In this document: piece after piece, positions 20,747-30,256 of the stretch | How positions within the stretch are numbered: the first letter of the stretch is position 1 | How the letters are laid out: every line of letters begins with the position of its first letter | Assembly: GCA_026936325.1 (NCBI GenBank) | Contig: JAPTHN010000015.1 | Location: forward strand, 2,754,117 to 2,818,116 | Length of the DNA stretch: 64,000 nucleotides | Reading direction: 5' to 3' | DNA from: Platynereis dumerilii | Lineage: Eukaryota > Annelida > Polychaeta > Phyllodocida > Nereididae | Translations under genes and position numbers: made by a program | The notes under the pieces: generated by a model | Told to the model about the DNA's origin: nothing | The model's input: only the letters and a program-made list of their open reading frames with translations | Databases searched by the model: none

Positions 20747-21514
20747 ATGGCCACCCATAACAGCAGCAGTATTCCGAGATTAATGGACTTGGATGTCCGG
20801 CCACCAGCCCACATTCGTCCCCTGATGGATCTGACATCAAGCAACCAGCCGAAGAGGCCCAGATTCCTTGCGACACCAGACCCCAGGATCCCAACAAGGA
20901 CGATAACGTCCGCGACAACAACTCCAGGGAAGCGCTTCAGGTCTGTGGCTGTACAGACTCACGAATCAGCCTTCAAAGCAAACCTCTACCACCCAGGACC
21001 TTCCTTTGAAGTCAAGCTGAACCAGGAACGTCAGACGGCCCAAGACAGGACTCACAGGGCCATTGCAGCGGCCATTCACTTGGCAACTACCGAATTCGCC
21101 CCACAGGATCCACTGGACTATCCCATGGACCAGGACGCATTCAGGGATGTCCAGCGTTCCCCAGCGCCCTCCGATTCGTCCTGGGCTACTTTAAGCCCTG
21201 GGTCATTTGTCCCATTTACAATGACCCCAGAGATGTTTGGGCCACCACCCATCTTCTCCGCAAGGCCCGATGCCCAAAACCAGCAGCCAACCGCCATGAA
21301 TGACAGCGGCCATGAGCTGCCCCAGGACGTCTTGGAGGTTGCCCTCGCTGAGGACGGCCACCAGGCCCCCGAGCCTTCCCAAGAGGTCACCTTGGCCACG
21401 GAGCAGACACCAGCAAGCGAGCCACAACCCCCCCTCGAATGGACTCCTGAATCCCTCATGGGGTCCTTTGAACAGGACAACGAGCAGGCTACCAACACCC
21501 GAGGCCCCAATTAG
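20747..21514 (+). CDS. Accessory ORF between pol and env
   Basis: 255 aa starting at ATG 20747 in a strong context (AAGATGGCC). The frame is open further upstream to 20678 but without an ATG. The N-terminal part is basic and Pro-rich with a possible nuclear signal (QPKRPRFLAT). The middle has a helix-like stretch (RTHRAIAAAIHLATTEF). The C-terminal half is acidic, Pro/Glu/Gln-rich. This basic-then-acidic layout is reminiscent of transcriptional regulators of complex retroviruses, but that is only an analogy. No family is recognised. Confidence 0.5.
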   Translation: MATHNSSSIPRLMDLDVRPPAHIRPLMDLTSSNQPKRPRFLATPDPRIPTRTITSATTTPGKRFRSVAVQTHESAFKANLYHPGPSFEVKLNQERQTAQDRTHRAIAAAIHLATTEFAPQDPLDYPMDQDAFRDVQRSPAPSDSSWATLSPGSFVPFTMTPEMFGPPPIFSARPDAQNQQPTAMNDSGHELPQDVLEVALAEDGHQAPEPSQEVTLATEQTPASEPQPPLEWTPESLMGSFEQDNEQATNTRGPN

Positions 21515-23745
21515 ACTATGCACTGTAAAAGTTATGCAGTTAATCTGCCACAAAGGCCAACGAACTATCGAGCTGTGGCACAAGTCTACATGAATTGGGA
21601 CGTTAACCATGGAACAATTACATAATAGATTTCAATATAGTACATAATCAACATTCGTTATACGAGCGGACAGCCGAAATTGGAGCAACCACCAGCATGT
21701 AATTGTCCATTAAAGGTATTTGATTAGAAACTTAATCAGTTGTCTCTGTTTTTTCCCAGCATAATACATGTTGCATGTTACTTGCCAAGATATCTAGGCC
21801 TTTATTGTGTCTAACGGGACGCGGCACAATAACACGAAACTTTCATTACCATCAGCATATTGATATTTGCACATATTTGCATTCAGAGAATCTCTCATTT
21901 TGAAAGTCTGCCAAACCGCCTATTTAGCCTGGTAACTACACCAACTTTTATTAGTGCGCTCCTTGCCAGAAATTGCCTTTGCTTAAGATATGACACAGTG
22001 TACTGCAGTTAGCCCCCCCCCACTCAACTGTATAGAACTATCACTTGATCACATGTAACGCGTGCATTCTTGGGCACATACAGGTCATGCACGTCATTTT
22101 GAAAGTTAAAATTGGCAGCTTAGCTGCATTGAACCACAGGTGTATTTTTCCTGTTCAGCTGCTCACTTGATTGCTTGACTTCTCATCAGCATGGGCATTG
22201 CGGCTGCAAAGCTTGTGTACTTTGCAGTCAGCAAAACTGCCTAATCCCAAAATAAAACAGCTGTGTTTATCTATTCAATAAAATAACTGGAAGGACCCTA
22301 ACGGCCCTCCTTCCAGGGCTGTCGAATTAATCACATTGCATTTAGCGCATTTGAACACATATAGGGACCAGTTCAATGCGGCAGAATACATAAGGATGAT
22401 TGTGAGGACACATGATAATTTATCCAATCATCCCGGGGAAAGACTAACTTAATTAATCTGGCACTTAAACACCCTTAAGCCAACCTAATATTTCATCGGT
22501 GAGCTCACCTACCCAATCCTATAGCACAGCCATATACCAGACTGGGGTAAACCAAGGGCATTCCCCCCCCTCCAAGGCAAGTCCCCCCCCCTCACAGAAG
22601 AAATTACCCCCCCCCCAAACAATTGGACATACTATCAAAGTTTACCTTTCAAGCCTACTTTCATAATGAATATCCTTTTCTTTTCCCTCTTTATTTCAAA
22701 GCATCAGCCATGTTGCTTCATGAAAACAGTAAAAGCAACCTGGTTAATTTAATACTTTAATACCTTTCCCTATTCCATTACCTTTTTTTATAAGACATTT
22801 CACTGTCGCAATTTGGACAAATATAGATTCCATATTTACTTTTTTTATACAATCAATTCGAACTGCAAAGTCTTCAGGCAACCTTTGCAGCCAACACAAA
22901 ATTTTTATTGAACTCACTCAGTAAGTCATACCAATGTCACATATCTGCATAATTACCTCTCTCCCCTTTCTATATCAGTTTTATTACCACCATAGACGTT
23001 ACATGCAATTATATCTTCCCTTCTTTTCCATCCCTTACATAGCCTATTATTGCTCTTACAATCAATCAATAATTCCCCCATCAACACGATAGTCTCAGTA
23101 AGATCTTTGTGGGCCACTGACCTTCTTGACACGTGACGTAATCCACCCTTCCCACCAGGGGGAGCCCCAAGATATTAGCCTTAGCCCACGGCCAGTTTGC
23201 CCAACTATATGGCCATACCCACCAGTGTTGGGATTCACTTGCCTTTCCAACACTTCACAACACTGCAAGTTGCCCTTCTCAGGTAAGTTGTTTTTTCACT
23301 TTAGCCCATAAGCTTAAGGTTCAGTTAGGCTATCATTATCTATTACTTAGGCAGCCCACAGTGCCCTGGGCACAACACAGCTGTTTAATGTGATAAAGAA
23401 TGATATGAGACTGATATGAAAATAAGAATTGAGATTTCCAATTCAATAATTTTGATTGCAATCAATGGGAATTCTTCAGGCTTGATAGCTCCTGAACGGG
23501 GATGGGAATAACCTTTGTTCATACTTAACGTTTGACAGTGACTTGTGATATTCACTATGATTGTATTTTGACTATAATATGGCCGTCTATTACTGACTTT
23601 GATTATGAAGCCGTCAGTTTCCCTGATGAGTATTGAAAAATTTGAGCACTCTTCCATGAGCAGACTTTAACTATTACATTTACAAAAACAATTCTAAATG
23701 GAACACTGAACTTACTACTTCATTTTATTATATTCTAGGTCATTT
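21515..23745 (+). other. Non-coding stretch with splice-site candidates
   Basis: 2.2 kb without a convincing gene. A near-perfect splice donor CAG|GTAAGT is at 23280-23288, and an acceptor TATATTCTAG ends at 23738. These could bound an intron just before the small membrane-protein ORF. A 61-codon frame at 23126-23311 spans the donor and may be a leader exon. C-runs occur near 22015 and 22565-22615. Confidence 0.5.
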
Positions 23746-23925
23746 ATGCAGGCACGCATACTGCCTGCAGCACCAACAAATCATACCACTGCAGAAGTCC
23801 TTATGGTGGGCAACTTACCAGTGGCTACCTTGTTGCCACAGTGCGCAGAGTATCTTTTTCCACTAATTATTGCAGTTGCACTTCTGATATTAATTGTTAT
23901 TTATAAACTGTGCTCACTCTTATAA
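23746..23925 (+). CDS. 59-residue single-pass membrane protein (viroporin-like)
   Basis: A short ORF starting ATG CAG GCA, 8 bp after a good splice acceptor (AG at 23737-23738), and ending TAA at 23923-23925. The N-terminal about 35 residues are polar with one N-glycosylation sequon (NHT, residues 12-14). Residues about 38-57 form a clear membrane segment (LFPLIIAVALLILIVIY) followed by a short tail KLCSLL. It lies immediately upstream of the envelope-like gene. Size and layout resemble small viral ion-channel or virus-release proteins such as Vpu. No sequence homology is claimed, and chance cannot be excluded. Confidence 0.5.
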   Translation: MQARILPAAPTNHTTAEVLMVGNLPVATLLPQCAEYLFPLIIAVALLILIVIYKLCSLL

Positions 23926-24169
23926 TACGTTGTGAGTTTTTCACTCACCATCTCTGGGGTGGCTACCTATTCAGCCACAACTACCATCTCAGCTTCAGTC
24001 ACAGCTCACAACCACCAGTGTGTACATGGGTTCCCCTTCGTCCCTCTGTTATGCAGCTCTAGACCAATCAATTCACTTTCCTATAGTATTACACATTCTC
24101 TATTATCAATGCCCCCTCGATAGATGTAATGTTTGGTTGATCAGACAAGTGTTTTAAGTATGTTGCCTC
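23926..24169 (+). other. Gap before the envelope-like gene
   Basis: 244 bp with an inverted pair GTGAG...CTCAC near 23932-23948. No ORF of note. It may hold the 5' part of an env exon. Confidence 0.4.
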
Positions 24170-27100
24170 ATGATTAATTACTGTCATACCTACTCTCCCA
24201 ACATGTATTTCTTTCTAGCACTGATATACTTGGTGGCATGCATAGCCACATCCAAGTCGGTTCCTACCACTGGCTCTACACCACGTGCACCCATTAGTAC
24301 ATGCACATTGACCCAAATCCAAGATTGGTGCACCATTTCACCTCAGAATATTTTGTGTGATCTTTCGCAGGCACAGGAACCCCCTACCTGTGTCTGGCCT
24401 CCTGACACTCCCCCAGTCCATGAAATCACCTTGGCAAATGGACCACTTCCACAGCAAATATTGACCGTTTTCAGCTCATATCCTGGAGTGACTTCTCTCA
24501 ACATCCTTAATGTCACCCATACAGTGGACTTTCCTAGCCTTATCCAACAATTTCCCAACTGCCTCCATCTTAATCTAAAGCATACCCCAATCGAAAATAT
24601 ACAGTACACCCAAATTAGGCCACAACTACGAGAAATTACCAACCTAAGACTAACTGATGATTCCATTACACAGAAATGGTCAGCACTAATAAATCTCAAA
24701 AAATTGCAGGTCACCCTGCTGTCAGACCCTTCCAGCCCCAATCACCCCTTATTGCCTGAAGCACAGTTAACGCACTTAGACCTCACTGTCCATAAGACTG
24801 TTTTCTTTCCCTGGAATAGGCTTGCCACAAATCAAACCACTCTAATTTCCCTCACCATGCATTTACCCAATATTGCAAATTTGCCTCCTTCAATGCCTTT
24901 TGATAACCTCCAATTTCTCCACTTGCGAACAAATAATAAGGAATTCAGAATACACCAGTTATCCGAAACCACATTTCATTCAGATCAAAGGCAAGCACCC
25001 AAATCAGCCTTGCGAACTCTCATTCTCGATGGGTTTCGTTTCAACACAGACCAAGATTTGAGCCACCTGAAATTAACTTCACTAACTATTCAAAATTGCC
25101 CTCATGGTCTCGACCGTCTCCTTGCCTTCCCCCCTAATCTTCAACAACTCTTTTTCAGAAATGTATCCACACCCTACACCATTACACAGCCATTATTAGG
25201 AGCTCCACACTTAAAAGTCTTTGAATTATCCCACACTCGTTTGAAAGTTATCCCCAAATTCTACTTCAAAAACTTTGATACCCTACGATTATTAAATCTT
25301 TCCCACAATCAACTTACCACCTTCGAAGTCAGGCAAAAAGATATTCACCTATTAAAGGTCATTGACCTTAGCCACAATGACCTGCTTAGTCTGGATGGCA
25401 CATTGTTCAATCGCCCTGGTCTTAAGTACTTATATTTTCAAAACAACAGCCTACAATATTTGGAAGGAATCAACCAGAGAATTTCTTTCGTGACCCCAAA
25501 TATGAAACAATTGGACCTGTCCGACAACCCAATAGTATGCAATTGCGACATGACTATCTTTTTGAACACGTTGCCTGACTCCACTATCATATCTGGTCAC
25601 TGTGATGCTAACCTATCTATCCCCATTTCAGCCCTCAATTTCTCTACCTGTGATCATCTCCCTTTCCCTCGTCCCCAGCGGTCTCTCAGAAAGCAACTTC
25701 GACACATGCAAATGCTTTCTGCCATGGCTCATATCCCTACAGATCAGTTAGTCCCCAAATCCGAGCATTTGCCCAGTAAGGCCATTCGCAATTGGGTTCA
25801 ATCACCTCAGCCCCTTCTCAGGCCCCATTTTGGGGTAGGCTACACTTTTCGAGGCTATTTACTGCCCAGTGTGGAGTTTGTCATCCCACATGCCTTTATA
25901 CAATTCCCCAGTTTTTCGATTCCATCTTTTCATTGGGATATACAAGTCTTTGAAGACCTCTGTAATAATGAGGATGAGCTTTTGCAGAATATTTGCCAAG
26001 ATTTTGTTCCATTATTAAAGAACACTTTAGATAAGATTAAATCTTACCAACAAACTCTTAAATATAAACTTTCTCAAATCTCGACAATTTTTTCCAATCA
26101 GAAATTACATGATTACAATCCTAGCACTTACGAAGACAGTGAACCGCAATCAGACCAATCCCCCCAGTCACCTTATCAGAATGATTCTCCGCCCCTCACC
26201 CCAGGTACACAACAAGGTCCTGGCAGTGACCCCACACAGGGACCTCAGAACTCACGATTTTCCAGGGCAGCCAAGACTATACCCAATCCAATGGACCCCC
26301 TGGCCATTCCCAAGTCCAACAATGCCAACGCAACAGCTGAGCTCATGGCTTCCAAAGAAGAAAACTATACAGTCAACATCAACAAGGAAGCATGGGAAGA
26401 AGAAGATGACACTGCCTACTGGTGGTCTGTCATATTTCCCCACGTTGGAGCCCCAATGAATGCTAACATTCGCAAAGAAAGAGATGCAGTGTTTTTGGAA
26501 GCCATTACATCCCTATCCCAAAGACAAAACCTTTTTAAGGACCAATTTTTAGATATAAGAGGGGACCTATCCCTCACCATTGATGTTGTAGCTAAAACAT
26601 TTACTAACACGACCAGAAACATCCATACTCTCCATACCTTGCTGAATGATACCAACAAAGAAATTATATCCCAATTTGCTGTAGTTTCAGGCGCCATAAA
26701 TGCATTGCAGCGCAAATTATTTTCGATTCGTGTCCTTAGCCTCCTCACCACCAAGTACCTTCGTTTATGGAGTGCCCAAGTTCACCAGCACGCCATGCTT
26801 ATCATGGAAGCAGATAAGCTTATTCTAGCTCTTAATGATTTAGCAGCAGGCACCATTTCCCCTGTCCTTTTACCACCAGAATATGTCCATATTTTAGTTC
26901 ACAAAATTTCCACCAGTCTGTATAACTGGCAAAACAGTTATAAATTAGCATTTACTGACCTGGCACACATTTATCAAAATTCCCAACCAACTTTCATACC
27001 AACAAAGCATGGCTTCCTACTGCAAATGTTATGGCCCATCAAACCCCTACATGCTAAAATTTTTAAACTATTCCATACAGAGTCCCTGCATGTTCCAGCA

Positions 27101-28777
27101 GTCACGACCCCAGCCTTCCAACATGCCAAAAGCAATCATGATTACACCAAAATTGAGATTGAAAAACCATTTCTGGGCGTTCACGATAACACATTTTTAG
27201 AACTCAGTGTTGAAGAACTGCAAGAATGTCTTCACATTGGCGACCAGTACCTTTGCACTGAGTCAGCCATACAATTAGATGCTTCAAAGCTAACATGTAA
27301 TTCAGCAATATACCTAAACGCCTCTATCAACACCATCACTGATCTTTGCGAAGTACAATATTTTTTCGAGCCATATGCCCCACCCCCCCGCGTGATTGAC
27401 GCGGGCCATCAATTGCTCGTGACAGGCTTTTCCCTGCCATGGACCAGAAAATGCAACAAAGACCGGGTAGCACGTCCAGTGCCAGGTAGCCTTTATCTCA
27501 CAATGGACAGATCTCAGCTCTGCTTTTGTGATTTCAGCAGCCCCAGAGGATATATTCCTCGCAGAATCACTGGATGTCCCAGCACTGCCTCACCCACCTT
27601 TAAACCATTTCTGGTAAACTACACCATTAACGCAATTTTGGTCCATATGTTCTCGACAGAGCTAAATGTCACATCCCTGCCCTCCATCTCGTCCCAAGCT
27701 ATGGCAAATTTCACACTACCCAAGTTCAAGGTGGCAGCCAAAATAGCTAATACCACTCTAGCCAATATGACCCATGGAGTGAAACGTTTAAGTGAAATAA
27801 AGCTCATGATCAAGGAAAAAGGAGAAGATTTCCTAGTGCGTTTTGAAGAGCTGGAAAGCTCCTTTCATCTATCAGTCATGTTTAGTAAGCGCCATTGGCT
27901 GCGGGCCCTCTCATTTATAGGCAGTCTCTGCGGCTTCCTTTCATTGCTCCTCTTAACTTTCATTTACTGCAGAGGCAGATATAGTACCCACATGCTAACT
28001 TCAATGATCATGGCTGGTATGCCCAAGTCTATTAAGTCACAAGAAATTAATCCAGAATCACCCCTACCTAACCCCGCCACAGAACCAGTAGCCCTGGACA
28101 GCATGTCCCTTTTCAAAATTACACTGGTTCATGTTTTCACATTCATAATAGCTATGCTAATTATCACGTATATCAGGAAGTGTGTTTACTTTTTCTGCAG
28201 GGACGTAGCCGTATTTCATGACCCACCCGAGACCCGCAAATTCCCTAAGATTGAGATCTTCATGGAGCTTAACTCAGGATCTTCCAGGCTACTCCTTTTC
28301 GTTATGACCCTCAGAGCCCATATCTCCAAATTAGCTCTTAAAGGATTGATCTCTCCCACCAGCTTCCAATTCTCCCATCATAAGTTGTACTCCATTGTAA
28401 GGCCTAATTGGGACGCTTGCCTGTGCTCCCTTCAGATTGATTCTCTAAACATTGAACTGCCCAGACTCATCAACGTCCCTGTTTACAAACAAAAGAAGCT
28501 ACAGACTATCATTCAGAGCAAATTTGCAGTTACCATGCTGGCTTCGGACGGCGTTCACATTTATAAGTTAGGAGACAATCTCCAAGAAGTAGTCCAGGCC
28601 CAAGAGCTCAATCCCTATACCACCCTAATAAGAGAGCTCAAACAAAGGGAAATGGAATTTCGTTCCTCAGTCAATCTTGAGCAACCCCTCACTCAATCAA
28701 TCCAAATCAACCCCTCAGCCCCAGACGTCATGCCATCCACAGCAGCACAGGTTAGTAATAGCATACCCCCTGTGTAA
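24170..28777 (+). CDS. env: Envelope-like glycoprotein: LRR ectodomain joined to an F-like fusion module
   Basis: 1535 aa from ATG 24170. A second Met at residue 12 starts a good signal peptide (MYFFLALIYLVACIA). Residues 45-80 hold a cysteine cluster like an LRR N-cap. Residues about 85-455 contain about a dozen degenerate leucine-rich repeats (such as LRLLNLSHNQLTTF and LKVIDLSHNDLLSLDG), closed by a C-cap, NPIVCNC. A possible furin-type site RFSR is at 696-699, and a hydrophobic YWWSVIFPHVGAP at about 749-762. Next come a long helical region, then LNDLAAGTISPVLLPPEYV (887-905) and a series of Cys. That order is typical of baculovirus F and errantivirus Env proteins. Membrane segments lie at about 1246-1269 and 1316-1338, with a 195-residue tail. 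Many N-x-S/T sites are present. It probably sits on the particle surface. The LRR part would be the receptor-binding or decoy portion. Confidence 0.8.
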   Translation: MINYCHTYSPNMYFFLALIYLVACIATSKSVPTTGSTPRAPISTCTLTQIQDWCTISPQNILCDLSQAQEPPTCVWPPDTPPVHEITLANGPLPQQILTVFSSYPGVTSLNILNVTHTVDFPSLIQQFPNCLHLNLKHTPIENIQYTQIRPQLREITNLRLTDDSITQKWSALINLKKLQVTLLSDPSSPNHPLLPEAQLTHLDLTVHKTVFFPWNRLATNQTTLISLTMHLPNIANLPPSMPFDNLQFLHLRTNNKEFRIHQLSETTFHSDQRQAPKSALRTLILDGFRFNTDQDLSHLKLTSLTIQNCPHGLDRLLAFPPNLQQLFFRNVSTPYTITQPLLGAPHLKVFELSHTRLKVIPKFYFKNFDTLRLLNLSHNQLTTFEVRQKDIHLLKVIDLSHNDLLSLDGTLFNRPGLKYLYFQNNSLQYLEGINQRISFVTPNMKQLDLSDNPIVCNCDMTIFLNTLPDSTIISGHCDANLSIPISALNFSTCDHLPFPRPQRSLRKQLRHMQMLSAMAHIPTDQLVPKSEHLPSKAIRNWVQSPQPLLRPHFGVGYTFRGYLLPSVEFVIPHAFIQFPSFSIPSFHWDIQVFEDLCNNEDELLQNICQDFVPLLKNTLDKIKSYQQTLKYKLSQISTIFSNQKLHDYNPSTYEDSEPQSDQSPQSPYQNDSPPLTPGTQQGPGSDPTQGPQNSRFSRAAKTIPNPMDPLAIPKSNNANATAELMASKEENYTVNINKEAWEEEDDTAYWWSVIFPHVGAPMNANIRKERDAVFLEAITSLSQRQNLFKDQFLDIRGDLSLTIDVVAKTFTNTTRNIHTLHTLLNDTNKEIISQFAVVSGAINALQRKLFSIRVLSLLTTKYLRLWSAQVHQHAMLIMEADKLILALNDLAAGTISPVLLPPEYVHILVHKISTSLYNWQNSYKLAFTDLAHIYQNSQPTFIPTKHGFLLQMLWPIKPLHAKIFKLFHTESLHVPAVTTPAFQHAKSNHDYTKIEIEKPFLGVHDNTFLELSVEELQECLHIGDQYLCTESAIQLDASKLTCNSAIYLNASINTITDLCEVQYFFEPYAPPPRVIDAGHQLLVTGFSLPWTRKCNKDRVARPVPGSLYLTMDRSQLCFCDFSSPRGYIPRRITGCPSTASPTFKPFLVNYTINAILVHMFSTELNVTSLPSISSQAMANFTLPKFKVAAKIANTTLANMTHGVKRLSEIKLMIKEKGEDFLVRFEELESSFHLSVMFSKRHWLRALSFIGSLCGFLSLLLLTFIYCRGRYSTHMLTSMIMAGMPKSIKSQEINPESPLPNPATEPVALDSMSLFKITLVHVFTFIIAMLIITYIRKCVYFFCRDVAVFHDPPETRKFPKIEIFMELNSGSSRLLLFVMTLRAHISKLALKGLISPTSFQFSHHKLYSIVRPNWDACLCSLQIDSLNIELPRLINVPVYKQKKLQTIIQSKFAVTMLASDGVHIYKLGDNLQEVVQAQELNPYTTLIRELKQREMEFRSSVNLEQPLTQSIQINPSAPDVMPSTAAQVSNSIPPV

Positions 28778-29779
28778 CTGGAAAACCCCCCCCCCTGTAT
28801 TAAAACACCCAAGTACCGCTCACCCTCCCCCCCCCCCCCTTCAACAGTTCCGATACACCTGGGGTTACCGCTGCAGTGCCTTATCAGTTCGCCACACAAT
28901 AAATAATCATCTTTGCCCTGATCATGCAGTCCCTCACGTCGTAACAATGCCAAATTCACATTGTATCAGCAGCAGTTTCCAGAACAGTTTCCCAATGCGC
29001 ACTAATGACCTTGCTAGGTCTGGCTTGTCGCAGAAAATCCTTGATTTACCAAAATCAGGGCCCATAACCTTTTCGCAATATGTGCCATTCTCCAATCCTA
29101 AAATTAACAAATTTATCCCACAAAATCAACAATAGTGCTATGCTTATCGGAATCTATTAATCTGTCAGTATCATAGGCTCTCCATGGCGCACAAAAGTAA
29201 TGTCAATCTGCCCCCATTGAGGCACCAGCACATGCGCAGACTTGGCATAACGCCAATCACAACTCAAATTGCCCCCATCATCCGACCGATTCCTCGGATC
29301 ACATTGGCATGATATTCTTTAACACTAAAGTGCCCAATCCATAACTAAAATTTCACAACTGCTCACTACGTGCCCTTGTTGGCGCAACACACTCATAGCA
29401 GTGTGCTGGCTACGAATTTGGCAACTTCATCAATATGCCATAACACCTCCGTCCATTTCATTGCTTATAACCTTTGTAAAACTGGCCCCAGGCCATGAGT
29501 TAACCATATTATGCATCAGATTTCAATTACATGCAATTACACCCACCCCCCTCCAGCGCCACAGAATACCAAGTCTACTACCATTTTGCTATCAATTGGA
29601 TGCCCAAAGTATGGCATTTTCATTTCTTTTTTTTGCAAGTGGGACTTTCAATTTGCTTTGGGGGACATTGTCAACATAAAATGCACACATGGCTTGCTCT
29701 CTTTGGAGGATTTGGTGGTCCTTAGAAGGACCTGGGATTTTAAGCAATACTGCTCAGATAATATCAAAAATAAATGCTT
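28778..29779 (+). other. Gap after env
   Basis: 1.0 kb, C-rich at first. A frame overlapping the env 3' end (28677-29135, no ATG at its start) encodes Pro/Ser-rich sequence and is not convincing. A possible donor CAG|GTTAGT is at about 28749. No RNA gene is seen. Confidence 0.4.
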
Positions 29780-30256
29780 TTATAGCAAACGATGCCTACG
29801 CATATTGCGCACGTCATCTCGGCCAGCAACCACAGTAGCCCTCACTGGTCGAAATCGAATGACGCCCTCTTGAGTAGCATACGGCCGATACAGTTGCCCA
29901 TTGGTCTTCCCCCTGAGATGTCCGGTCGCATCATCAAAATCGAACCACGGCCACATTCTTTCCAAGCTAGCTCGCCCAACGTACAGTGCGCCAAAGAATT
30001 GTCCAGGCCGACCCCATAGACTTCTCCCGAGTGGTCCAACGTAAGGCACTCTTTCTTGGGCGACAGCAGCGTCGTCGAGTGGTTCATCGAGCACCACTCT
30101 TTCTTGGGCGACAGCAGCGTGGCCGACTGGTTCAAAGTGCGGCACTCTTTCTTGGGCGACATCGGCGTAGACGGGCAGCTCGCAGGCATGGCAGGTCAAT
30201 TCCTCTGGAATTTCCATCTCAGCAGCAGCAGCAGGAGTATGATGAGAACGAGCCAT
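29780..30256 (-). CDS. Antisense ORF with 16-residue repeats
   Basis: 158 aa from an ATG at 30256 (MARSHHTPAAAAEMEIPEE). It has a CHAC pair, then three 16-residue repeats built on ERVPxxxPxxxAAVAQ, then an aromatic stretch (RMWPWFDFDDATGHLRG) and a basic end. A TATA-like TATTTAA is on the minus strand at 30317-30311, which would place transcription start about 30 nt before the ATG. Complex retroviruses are known to make antisense proteins from this part of the genome (HBZ in HTLV-1). A weaker basic frame overlaps on the plus strand (29986-30261), so which strand is used is uncertain. No family is recognised. Confidence 0.45.
   Translation of the reverse strand: MARSHHTPAAAAEMEIPEELTCHACELPVYADVAQERVPHFEPVGHAAVAQERVVLDEPLDDAAVAQERVPYVGPLGRSLWGRPGQFFGALYVGRASLERMWPWFDFDDATGHLRGKTNGQLYRPYATQEGVIRFRPVRATVVAGRDDVRNMRRHRLL
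30047..30190. repeat. 48-bp tandem repeat, three units
   Basis: Units start at 30047, 30095 and 30143 with CACTCTTTCTTGGGCGACA. The 48-bp length preserves frame on either strand. It encodes the 16-residue repeats of the antisense ORF. Confidence 0.9.

Noticed and set aside
28677-29135. 152-codon ORF overlapping the env 3' end
   Set aside because: No ATG at its start, C-run composition, and no recognisable feature.
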